Source: Euperipatoides rowelli
Taxonomy: Eukaryota > Onychophora > Udeonychophora > Euonychophora > Peripatopsidae
Reading direction: 5' to 3' (one strand)
Length of the DNA: 13,842 bases
NCBI GenBank assembly: GCA_003024985.2
Contig: PXIH01S0009603.1
This document shows positions 1 to 8,722 of this stretch, one piece after another (the first letter of the stretch is position 1; each line of letters begins with the position of its first letter). The notes under the pieces were generated by a model. The model saw only the letters and a program-made list of their open reading frames with translations. It was not told the origin of the DNA and did not search any database. The position numbers and the translations under genes were made by a program.

Positions 1-150
1 AGAGATGTGATGGAGAATCAGATATATAATATTATGAACATTGAGTTATCAGAAGAGATGTGATGGTGAGTCAGATATATAATATTATGAACATTATGTT
101 ATCTGAAGATATTTGGTTTGGGGGGGAGAGGTCAGATAAATAATATTAGT
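1..150. repeat. 53-bp tandem repeat at the left edge
   Basis: Two near-identical copies (1-53 and 54-106) both start with agagatgtgatgg and share a block ending in cagatatataatattatgaa. A third, decayed copy follows to about 150, recognisable by its gtcagataaataatatt. The first copy starts at the window edge, so the array probably continues to the left. A run of seven G (120-126) interrupts the third copy. No coding meaning is seen. Confidence 0.8.
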
Positions 151-1181
151 GATATGTATTATAGGTATGCATATTGTGTTTGAATTAGTTATTTTATACG
201 TTTATGCAAAAATATAATATTATTTTGGTTTATTTATTTATTTTGAATTTGCACTATTTTTATATCTATAGGCTATGTAAAAATAGTAAAATAAGTTATA
301 ATATGCAAGAAGGAATGATTGTGGAGTCTAACAACATATTCATGGCAACAAAACTAAAAGTTTATACCAGACAGGAACTGAAACATCATTTCCTAATACA
401 GGATTGGAGGACATCATAATCATAGAACAAATAAAAATATGTTTACTTCATTTTTCTGCATCTCTTCCATCTCAGAATCTTTTGAGAAAGTCTGTTAGGG
501 AATTGGGATAGGGGGGTTACTTGGTTTGTGCGAAATATAAAATCCTACTCATAACTCGAGTTGTATTATGATATCAGTTTTCTGTTTCATCAATACTAAG
601 ATGATGATTCCTTTTTACATATCTATTCTTCAGTTTTGTATTACAGTTGCTAAAATCTGTTTTTTCCAGATGATATATTTCTCTTATTGATTTACAAGTT
701 AGTAAATTAAATTATTCTGATTTACTAGAGAAAAAAGTATAAGACATGAATAAAATAAATGAATAAATATTAGCCACTTTTATTCTTTTCTAGTTTATTT
801 TCTTCTGTTATTTGAAGTTTTCTGTTTGCAAAGTGAATGTAAAGTTTTGTCAGCAAGAACTTCCTTTTTTTTCAACCTTCAGGGATTTCATGGTGTTTCT
901 AACAGACAATTTCTCTATCTGTTAACTTGTTTAATATAGCACTCGAGTGTGTGGACAATTCGTGCATTTATTTGTTTGCATAATCTATTTGTACACTTGA
1001 GTCTTATTAAATCTCATCTTGATTTTTCCTCATTGTGTTGATCATTATATATATCTCATGAACATTAATCCTTAGAAAAACATCTAATCTGTGATGATTA
1101 GATGGCAGAAAATGGTTTTCTTCTTTTATTACACTTCAGTCAAATCACTTTAGAATGTGGAAATCAAGATAAACAAGTACA
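151..1181. other. AT-rich DNA without a recognisable gene
   Basis: I see no coding signature, RNA gene or clear repeat here. The open frame at 204-419 has no motif and a composition expected of AT-rich random sequence. Small palindromes occur: aactcgagtt near 553, cactcgagtg near 942, and a perfect 9-bp-arm hairpin at 1081-1104. Confidence 0.7.
1081..1104. repeat. Perfect short hairpin
   Basis: The arms catctaatc (1081-1089) and gattagatg (1096-1104) are exact reverse complements around a 6-nt loop. Nothing around it indicates a function, and it may be a remnant of a small transposon. Confidence 0.5.
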
Positions 1182-1402
1182 AAACTTTTAGTTTTACTTT
1201 TTATTTTTATTTTTTTATTTTAAAAATAAATTTACCATTTACTTCACAGCAAATTCATCTATTTTGTAATAGAAAATCATAAACTTAACATTTCTTACAT
1301 TTTATAAACCAGGTTCCTTTCTGAGCCGGCGTAGTTGATTAAAAAACCCCAGCAAGGTGTTAGAAGCCAGGGGGAAAAAACCATTTCATAACCGGCTCAG
1401 CT

Positions 1403-1414
1403 GGGACGCAAACC
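1403..1414 (-). promoter_or_regulatory. Pol III B-box-like motif of the SINE
   Basis: The minus strand reads GGTTTGCGTCCC, which differs from the B-box consensus GGTTCGANTCC mainly by C-to-T in the CpG and A-to-C two bases later. The C-to-T change fits CpG decay in a silent copy. Confidence 0.55.
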
Positions 1415-1443
1415 TGTACTACTCCCGGCATATGTTGTCGCCT

Positions 1444-1455
1444 CGCTTTCAGCCA
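1444..1455 (-). promoter_or_regulatory. Pol III A-box-like motif of the SINE
   Basis: The minus strand reads TGGCTGAAAGCG, close to the tRNA A-box consensus TRGYNNARNNGG. It lies 41 nt upstream of the B-box-like motif, near the 40-45 nt spacing in tRNA genes. Confidence 0.5.
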
Positions 1456-1505
1456 GCATCGTTGCTGACTGGACCACAAAGAAGGGACAAACTTTTAGTT
1501 TTACT

Positions 1506-1764
1506 AAATAATAGAAGTGTGTTTAATTTGTTTTTAGGAATTAATGTAAGGAATGAGACATTTTATTTAGAAAATATGCAGTATGAGTTTTTTTTTTTTA
1601 AAAAAGTAAAGATAGAAAAGAAAATATTTTTATTGCTGTAGCTATTTTATTTAAACTAGTCGCTTTTTTGATGCTTAAAATAGTTCATGTCGCTGTTTGT
1701 CGTTAGCGACAAAATCTATGCTGGAACAATAGAAATTATGCTGTCACAATTTATGGCTCCATAG
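1506..1764. other. No gene; possible body of a decayed hAT element
   Basis: AT-rich sequence with a short hairpin at 1696-1713 (tttgtcg, loop ttag, cgacaaa). The segment leading into 1765-1783 may be the inside of a hAT-type element read from its right end, but I found no matching left terminus, so the extent is unknown. Confidence 0.4.
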
Positions 1765-1783
1765 CGATAGTTGGACACCCCTG
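1765..1783 (-). mobile_element. hAT-like terminal inverted repeat, solo end
   Basis: The minus strand begins CAGGGGTGTCCAACTATCG. CAGGGGTGTCMAAC is a common terminus among hAT (Charlie-like) elements. No partner terminus or 8-bp target duplication is visible within the window, so this is at most one end of a decayed or nested element. It touches the first unit of the 34-bp minisatellite. Assigned by motif recognition only. Confidence 0.45.
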
Positions 1784-2687
1784 ATGGGAAGTTATAATAC
1801 AGTGATTCATGTACATGATGTGAAGTTATGTTGCAGTGATCCATATACATGATGGGAAGTTATGTTGAAGTGATCTATATACATGATGGGAAGTTATGAT
1901 GCCGTGATCCATATACATGATGGGAAGTTATGTTGAAGTGATCTATATACATGATGGGAAGTTATGTTGAAGTGATCTATATACATGATGGGAAGTTATG
2001 ATACAGTGATTCATATACATGATGGGAAGTTATGTTGCAGTGATCGATGTACTTGATGGGATGTTATGCAATGATCCATATATATGAGGGGAAGTTATGA
2101 TCCATTGATCCATATACATGATGGAAAGTTATGTTATAGTGATCCATATACATGATGGAGAGTTATGTTGCAGTGATCTATATACATGATGGGAAGTATG
2201 TTACAGTGATCTATATACATGGGAAGTTATGATGCAGTGATCTATATACATGATGGGAAGTTATGTTGCAGTAATCTATATACATAATTGGAAGTTATGA
2301 TCCATTCATCTATATACATGATGGAAAGTTATGTTGTAGTGATCCATATACGTGATGGAAAGTTATTTTGCAGTGATCTATATACATGATGGGAAGTTAT
2401 GTTGCAGTGATCTATATACATGATGGGAAGTTATGATGGAGTGATCTATATTCATGATGGGAAGGTATGTTGCAGTAATCTATATACATGATGGGAAGTT
2501 ATGATCCATTGATCTATATACTTGATGGAAAGTTATGCTTTAGTGATCCATATACATGATGGAAAGTTATGTTGCAGTGATCTTCAGTATATACATGATG
2601 GGAAGTTATGTTGCCGTGATCTATATACATGATGGGAAGTTATGATGCAGTGATCTATATAAATGATGGGAAGTTATGTTGCAGTGA
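1784..2687. repeat. 34-bp minisatellite, first block (about 26 units)
   Basis: The typical unit is atgatgggaagttatgatgc followed by agtgatccatatac, 34 bp in all. It is repeated about 26 times with substitutions (gttgcagtgatcta, gatccattgatcca and similar variants) and occasional indels. Nearly every unit keeps gatgg, aagttatg and gtgatc. Variant units occur in short runs (units with gatccattgatc followed by units with gatggaaag recur near 2097, 2297 and 2502), which suggests segmental duplication inside the array. Thirty-four is not a multiple of three and no long open frame is conserved, so this is non-coding. Confidence 0.95.
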
Positions 2688-3545
2688 ATTGAACAATATT
2701 GTTCAGGAAGCTTTGAACGTAATTGCAAGAGATTCTAAGTTATGGGGTATGCGCTTAAACCCAGCAAAATCTTGGGTTATGATACAGAATTTTTCCAAGA
2801 GTGACATTTGTTTAGACTTATCAATTGATAATAACCCAATAAAATGTGTTGATAATGTAAATATACTTGGTGTTTTAGTACAAAAAAATCTGAAATGGGA
2901 CCTACATCTTGAAGTGATTTATACAAAAGTATCTAGAGTATTGTTCTTACTTTATAGAACAAGAAGAATTACTAATGACTTTGTAATCCTTAATAGCATC
3001 TAGACCACATTTATTTGACCGAGAATTGAGTATGGAAGTAATGTTTGGGACTCTGCATTAAATAAAGCACAAGTGCGCGAGATTGAAAATTTTGCAGAGA
3101 AGGCTCTGCAAAATTCTGCTAGGTAAAGACTTTAATAATTATAGACACCTTGGTATTGTTGAAGCTTAAATCATTGGGTGAACGTAGAAAAGATATTTCT
3201 TATAGGTTTGCAGTGGACTTCTTTGAAACGTTTGTAGCATATGCACCTACCAAGAGGAAAGTGGTGTGTAGAACCGGTACAAGACATTCTAATTCTTACT
3301 ATTTGCCATTTATTCGTACTTAAAGATATTCCAGTTCAGCAGTCCCGTCTTTTGTAAAACAGCTTAATGATTATATTGATATACTAGCATTTGTATAGAT
3401 AACTATCATTTTTGTTTATATTAATCATAATTTTAAGTCCTTAAACAAGTGTAAAAAAAGTCATAGGGGCAAAACCTTTTATAATGTAAAATTTAATTGA
3501 TTTTTTTTTTTTTTTAGTGTTAATAAGCAACTACCTGAAATATAA
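2688..3545 (+). pseudogene. 5'-truncated LINE (CR1/L2/jockey-type): RT thumb and ORF2 C-terminus
   Basis: A decayed end of a non-LTR retrotransposon ORF2. Frame 1 (2688-3003) gives NIVQEALNVIARDSKLWGM, LNPAKS, then NILGV...LKWDLH and SRVLFLLYRTRR, the usual order after the YxDD block in reverse transcriptases of this group. It then shifts: PRIEYGSNVWDSALNKAQV (3019-3126, ending in TAA), next KILLGKDFNNYRHLGIVEA (3110-3169), next LKSLGERRKDISYRFAVDFF and onward (3159-3398). That last frame holds one internal TAA (3321) before RYSSSAVPSFVKQLNDYI and the natural-looking terminal TAG (3396-3398). About 145 bp of AT-rich 3' sequence with a T run follows. Fingers, palm and catalytic aspartates are absent. 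The fragment sits inside the 34-bp minisatellite. The open frame beginning at 2629 starts in satellite sequence and only becomes LINE at 2688. Family placement is by motif recognition. Confidence 0.85.
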
Positions 3546-4255
3546 TCTATATAGCCTACATGATGGGAAGTTATGTTGCAGTGGTCTATATAGGCCTACA
3601 TGATGAGAAGTTATGATGCTGTGATTCATGTACATGATGGGAAGTTATGTTGTAGTGATCCATATACAGTACATGATGGAAAGTTTTTATCTTTTGTTAA
3701 AAAATTATAAAAAAAGTTGATAAGAAGTTATGATGTAGTTATCCATATACATGATGGGAAGTTATGATGCAGTGATCCATATACATGATGGGAAGTTATG
3801 ATGCAATGATTCATGTACATGATAGAAAGTAATGCTGCTATGGTCAATGTACATGATGGAAAGTTATACTACAGTAATCAATATAAATATTGCAAAGTTA
3901 TGATGCATTAATCAATTCATATGTTATAGTTATGTTGCCATGATCGATATACATGGTGGAAACTTATAATGCAGTGACCAATATACAGTACATGATGGGA
4001 AGCTATGTTACGGTGATCAATATACATGATGGGAGTTATGATGCAGAGAGCAATATACATAATGCAATGTTATGATTCATTGATCATTCAGATTAGATGT
4101 ATTATACATTCTGGGTAGTTATAATGCACTGATCAATACATATGATTGAAAGTTAGGATTCACTTATCAATAAAAATTGATGGTAAGTTATGATGTAGCT
4201 GTTATTATTGTTCTAATAGATAAATCTGCACTATATATGATGGGAAGTTTATACC
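3546..4255. repeat. 34-bp minisatellite, second block (degenerate)
   Basis: The same 34-bp unit resumes after the LINE fragment, at first as about 38-bp variants with an extra gcct/ggcct (3546-3630), then as standard units, then increasingly diverged (atataaatattgcaaagtta, acataatgcaatgttatg) until it fades near 4255. An AT-rich insert (about 3684-3720) breaks the array. Divergence rises toward the right edge, as expected where unequal exchange no longer homogenises the array end. Confidence 0.9.
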
Positions 4256-4335
4256 TGCCAACTTTTACGATTTAATCGTGAAATGTACGATTTTCAATAT
4301 ACTCTTAGGATTTTCGTATNTAATGTATAAAATAA
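4256..4335. repeat. Probable interspersed repeat fragment with ACGATTTT motifs
   Basis: The stretch cctgccaacttttacgattt followed by aatcgtgaaatgtacgattttc contains the palindrome acgatttaatcgt (4267-4279) and further acgattttc/ggattttcg motifs. Its CpG content and wording differ from the satellite and resemble a transposon end, but no boundaries can be seen. One N lies at 4320. Confidence 0.3.
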
Positions 4336-6139
4336 ATTTGTACTCCCCCCCCCCCTCACTTTTCCCTTCAATTATTTCATCAGCGCTCATCATAGAAGTT
4401 AACAATCCTTATGGGCTGAGGCACCTTTGATAAAATGATCCAATGAGGGTGTTACTTATGCAGGCATATAAACAAATATATTTACAGCTGAGTAGTTTTC
4501 ATTTTTAACAACTAATGCTAAGAGTGAGTTTAGTTTTAGCAAACCAATTTTTTTTAAAATCATAAATATTAACTAAACTAAAATATTACATTAACAAAAA
4601 TACCGTTAATAACAATTTCATGATTTTCTCCCTTGTATAATAAAATGTGTTTTAATTAATCACTTAATATATTTTGAAAGAAGACAACTAACTACTGCAG
4701 CTCCTCAAAGGTTTCTATTTTAAACATTATAAAGAAGAGGTGGAAATAAAATCTGTTGATCATTTCCATCATTATTTAGATTTCTTTGTTTGGAATTAAA
4801 CAATTTTTTTTTTTTAAAAAAAAAGATGATTTGTCATGTTTTAAATAATTCTGTTATTTGATTACTATTATTTTTTTTGTCAAGTTTTATTTTTAATATG
4901 CAAATATAATTAACTATTTTAAAATAGTTAATTATAATGTAAATATTTTAATAATATGCATATTTTTAAAAAAATTATGTATTTACAGTATATTTAGTAT
5001 AAGCTACACTATACACAGTATTTCAAATGAGTTTTTCTTTTGTAAAATACCTTTGTTAAAAGTATTACTTTTAATTTCATTTTAATGCCTTTTTGCAATG
5101 TTTGTTTTATTTTAGTTTAATAAACTTTGGATTTTAAAAAAGGCAATTATTATTATATTAAGCTTATTTAAAATAATAAAAAAAATATTACTAAATTTAA
5201 TATATATATTGCATATGTTTTAAAATTTTAGTATCCTGACCACATCTTCTGTATTACATACTATAAATACTGTAAGAACATTTGCATATTAATGACATTT
5301 ATTATTTTTTACTAATTCACCAAATTTTATCTCAGATACACAATAACATTAACAATATATTTTATGCTCTCATCCTAATTTTATTATCTCTTCTTGCCAT
5401 TTTTTACTCTTATTAGGATTGAAATAAGTAATTTGTGTCAATGATGACATGATGGATAACAACCATTACAACTTCATGTGTCTAGAATGTAATCTTCTCT
5501 CACCTAATAAAAATTAAATCTACAGGATTTTTTCTAAAATATAATATCTTGATAACTATTTTAGTAGCAAAAAAGAAGTCATTTCCTTCCTGAAATGATA
5601 GCTAACTCTGATCAGCTTCTTTATTGCACTTTACAAACTAATATTCACTACTTCAACTCCTAGAGAGAACATCCCTCAGAGAAAATCTTTCCTACTGCAT
5701 TTCCTTTTTCTATATATTAACAGAAAATAATATTGTATGTGTGTGCCATATGATTTTTCTTTGAACTCAATTATCAATCAATTTGTTTCTTGACATTTTT
5801 ATTACTTTGTGATATTTTTATCTTTTATTAAAAAATAATAACAAAAAAGTTAACTTTGAATAATTAAAGGTTTTATATTTTATAAATCCTTCTTAATTAT
5901 TATAATCTAATTTAAACCCTGATTCCCTTCTTTCACCTGCCACACTATAACATTTAGTTTAATAACTGCACACGATTAAACATTTACTATCATAAACAAA
6001 ACAACATCAATATTCCATATGACCAGATTAAAGGAAAAAAAATGATAGCAATAAATTTGTATTCACTATTACGAAATATTTCATTGTTATTTTAGTAGAT
6101 ATAAAGGAACATACAATTCACCAATTAGAATTGAACAAC
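4336..6139. other. AT-rich DNA without a recognisable gene
   Basis: About 1.8 kb holding an 11-C run (4345-4355), a T12/A9 inverted run (4804-4824), a perfect palindrome (4905-4936) and many A/T homopolymers. I found no conserved protein motif on either strand and no gene. The piece at 5815-5852 resembles the insert within the second satellite block (3684-3720). Confidence 0.7.
4905..4936. repeat. Perfect 32-bp palindrome
   Basis: Two 16-bp arms meet with no spacer at 4920/4921 (left arm tataattaactatttt, right arm its exact reverse complement). Beyond a short insertion on the right side the symmetry resumes: ttttaatatgcaaa (4891-4904) pairs with aatatgcatatttt near 4953-4966. This could be the remains of a small foldback element. 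Confidence 0.7.
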
Positions 6140-6480
6140 ATTAGTATGACATCACTTCCTGTTCCCATAATGCATTGCAAATGGCTTTGCATTCCATCTG
6201 TGATCAGGTTAATTGCTAAACATTTCTGAAGATTTCTGATAGAAGCTTTCCAATGGTGTGTGTGTGTGTCTCATTTGCATAATCAACAATACTGATGATG
6301 TCATTTCCAAAGTTTCCCAAAGGGAACCTTCAGAAATCTTCGGCCATGTTGCTTGCAATGCATTATGCCTTATTTGCATTGCATTTTGGGTATTTTTGAA
6401 AATGCAAGACGGCGGCCAGTTTTTTAAGGGAATTTGTTCTACAATGCATTCTGGGTAATAAGAACTGGATATGATGCATT
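6140..6480. repeat. Inverted-repeat element with repeated AATGCATTNTGGG motifs
   Basis: Two nested inverted pairs are visible. cccataatgcattgcaa (6164-6180) pairs with ttgcaatgcattatg (6353-6367), and gaagatttctgatagaagct (from 6228) pairs imperfectly with gggaaccttcagaaatcttc (6322-6341). Further copies of the motif lie at 6377-6392 (cattgcattttgggta) and 6441-6457 (acaatgcattctgggta); the latter can also pair with the left end. The element is GC-richer than its surroundings and holds a short TG microsatellite (6254-6269). It looks like a MITE or the 5' part of a larger transposon. Open frames on both strands here reflect the inverted repeat and do not indicate genes. Confidence 0.55.
6406..6417 (+). 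promoter_or_regulatory. YY1-like motif
   Basis: The sequence AAGACGGCGGCC differs by one base from the YY1 core AAGATGGCGGC. It lies 24 bp upstream of an ACAATGCATTCTGGGTA motif that resembles part of the ZNF143/THAP11 site (TGCATTCTGGGA...). Binding is inference from motif shape only; no gene lies just downstream except the dead LINE. Confidence 0.3.
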
Positions 6481-6554
6481 TTGTTGCACAGAACAACGTG
6501 CAAAATACTTAGGATTTTTTTTTATTTTTTATAAATTTACGATTTTTACCATAC

Positions 6555-8049
6555 CCACAGGTAATGTCATAGGACCTTATACTAAGAAAATTTTGTTGTA
6601 CATATGTATGACATCACACCTACCAATTTGTGACTGGATATGGCCATTAAGACGGGGAAGTAAATTAACTATAGTTTATGTATTAAGTAAATAATGGATG
6701 TATTATAATTTTAATAATTTCTTCATTGATGACGATATGTAATATGACATTGATTCGGACCATAATTTAATGATTTGTAAAAATATATAAATGATTAATA
6801 ATTATAATACCAAAAATTGGGGAAAAAATATTTAAATATAAATTTTAAAACAGACTGGTTGGGTTTTGAACACATTATTAATAATTAAATAATTAGTAAA
6901 ATTAATGATTTTGAACAAGCTTAAAATGTGGCCCAAAATTGAATTGTTTATTAATATAAATATTTTAACTGAAGCAACCAATGAATGTATTGGTTCTACA
7001 AGTGTATATAAAAAAATAGGAAACATGCCATTTGGTGGGATAAGGAAATCCAAACTGCAATTAAAGAAAGAAGTTATTGTAAAAGGCAATGGAACAAATT
7101 CAGAAAATATAACCTTTCAAAAGAATTACAGGATAATTTAAATAATCTATATACCAGTATATAAAAACAAAAACAATGTGTCAGATATATCATTACAAAA
7201 AAAAAAAAAATACTAAAAAGAGGGATATACTAAGTAAAGAAACTAATGATAGAAGTTTAACTTCTGGTAAAGAATCCTCTAAATTTTTATGACAATATAT
7301 TAATAATTTAAATAGGGAAAAGCAAATAGAAATTGAGAAGATTAATAATGATGAGGGGCTTTATTTTACTCAGGATAATGATATTAATAATACTTGACCA
7401 GGCTTTGGTGTGATTTACTGTACATTTAGACAATAAAGAAATGATTCACAAATTTTTCATAATCCTAGTACATTACAGAAAGATTTTAATATAACAAAGG
7501 ATATAAAGTGTTAGTGACTATTTAATCAATTTAAAAATTACAAAGCATTGGGAATTGATAATATTGCTAATGGATTTCTAAAAAATGGGGAGATATTTTA
7601 ATTCATTGGGTTGCGGTACTCTTTAATGAGATTTTAAAATCTGAAATGATTTCAGATAGCTGGAAGAAGAGTAGAATAAAGCTGCTACATAAAGGCCAAA
7701 AATAAATCTAAACTTGATATTAATAATTATAAACCATTCGGTATTAGAAGTAACTTAGGTGAATATTTACAGCAATCCTCAATGATAGGTTAGATAGAAT
7801 AATAGAAAAAAATAATCTCTTGGGGGAATTGTAAACTGGTTTTAGGAAAGATAGAAGGGATACAGGTAATATTATGGATTTCTCCATAAAAATAATAAAC
7901 CATTACATTTAGCTCTTTTGGGTAATCAGAAAGCATAATAATAATTTATGAAGAAATATGGATTACATTATCAAAAAAAAAAAAAAAAAAGGTTTTCAGC
8001 AAAATTCATTAGAATTTTAAGAAATTTATATAGGGCATGTCCAGGTTAG
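6555..8049 (+). pseudogene. Decayed LINE fragment: endonuclease end, linker and RT blocks 1-4
   Basis: A long, heavily broken piece of a non-LTR ORF2. The endonuclease end is visible as ILLYICMTSHLPICDWIWPL and KLTIVYVLS (to 6694), then, past stops in the same frame, FFIDDD and DIDSDHNLMIC, with the terminal SDH motif at 6755-6763. The linker follows as EATNECIG, then WWDKEIQTAIKERSYCKRQW (from 7033, other frame) and SKETNDRSL...KFL-stop-QYINNLNREK (7233-7397). RT starts show as YKALGIDNIANGFLKNG (about 7539-7592), LFNEILKSEMISDSWKKSRI (from 7619), KLDINNYKPFGIRSN, FTAILNDRLDRIIEKNNLL with TGFRKDRRDTGNI (frame from 7763), and finally KFIRILRNLYRACPG (to 8049). Many stops and at least five frame changes exclude function. 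The block with the first catalytic Asp is unrecognisable, and YxDD and everything after it are absent. Family CR1/L2/jockey-like by wording. Confidence 0.8.
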
Positions 8050-8722
8050 ACGGCCATTGATATTTTGACATCCCCAAAATATTTTTTTTTCTGCCAATTG
8101 TGCAAATTTCTCTAAAGTCCTCTATTGTGATTTAAGGTTATATTAAGATGAACTTTGCAACAAAAGGAATTCAGAGAAAGACAAAATTATCCCCAATTTA
8201 AAAACAAGCCTTTGGTAATCTATCCCTTGGTCCATAGGATAGATGCTCATACCTTTTTTTATGCTAAAGGTGAAGAGAGAACTTGACCTAATGAAATACT
8301 CACATGCAGTGTTCAAAAAATGTATTACTCCAAATAGTATTAGTGAAAACAAACAAAATTAATAATAAAAAAAAAATAATAATTTCACTTTATCTTAGGA
8401 CTACAGTACTCAAGATGCTTGATTTCTCTTTAGTTTTGAACTCGCACTTCACTTTTTCTATATTTTCATTTATAGAAAACATTAATAGTTTATATTTATA
8501 GTCCAAACCCAAAGGCTGTCAAATTTACCCTTAAAACCATGTGTGGTCATCTTTCCCACAGATAGGTATGGGCAATCACTCCCATTTATATGGGAGAAAA
8601 GGTCATAGTGGCTTTCCAAATTGGCAGCCAGCATAAAAAGTGTTAGTTTACATGCACACATGTGAATTGCAATTACTAATTTACACTTGATTTCAGTGGA
8701 ATATCAGACAACAATATTGATT
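8050..8722. other. No gene seen; one short hairpin
   Basis: AT-rich sequence without protein motifs. The overlapping open frames at 8143-8352 (minus) and 8304-8501 (plus) carry nothing recognisable. A perfect hairpin lies at 8579-8596 (ctcccat, loop ttat, atgggag). Confidence 0.6.

Larger units (their letters stand above)
1199..1488 (-). mobile_element. tRNA-like SINE, minus strand
   Basis: Read on the minus strand, the element starts near 1488 with a GC-richer head that stands out from its AT-rich surroundings and ends in an A-rich tail (1199-1230 on plus: T runs interrupted by single A). The 17-bp sequence aaacttttagttttact occurs at 1182-1198 and again at 1489-1505, immediately outside both ends, which is the expected target-site duplication of a LINE-mobilised SINE. 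The head holds A-box-like and B-box-like motifs at tRNA-like spacing. A downstream body segment carries the 9-bp inverted pair ctgagccgg (1321-1329) and ccggctcag (1392-1400). A leader of about 30 nt precedes the A box, longer than in a tRNA. SINE identity is inferred from structure. The tRNA of origin and the SINE family are unknown. The open frame across this stretch (1357-1641) is not a gene. Confidence 0.75.
1182..1505. repeat. 17-bp direct repeats flanking the SINE (target-site duplication)
   Basis: Copies of aaacttttagttttact lie at 1182-1198 and 1489-1505. The match is exact over 17 bp, and one more acaa is nearly shared on the outer left side. Their position directly against the A-rich tail on one side and the head on the other fits target-primed reverse transcription and suggests a fairly young insertion. 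Confidence 0.75.

Noticed and set aside
204-419. 71-aa open frame as a gene
   Set aside because: No motif, composition typical of random AT-rich sequence, and no supporting context.
1403-1455. Functional tRNA gene
   Set aside because: Only box-like motifs are present; acceptor and anticodon stems cannot be built and the B box is mutated. SINE origin explains it better.
1357-1641. 94-aa open frame as a gene
   Set aside because: It runs antisense through the SINE head and on into low-complexity sequence; the SINE explains its higher GC content.
1784-2687. CRISPR array or coding repeat protein in the 34-bp repeats
   Set aside because: The units are contiguous with no unique spacers, the context is eukaryotic, and the period is not a multiple of three.
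4345-4355. Poly-C run as a regulatory feature
   Set aside because: A simple homopolymer with no context.
6209-6496. Minus-strand 95-aa frame overlapping a plus-strand frame
   Set aside because: Open frames on both strands are explained by the inverted-repeat element. Neither shows a known domain.
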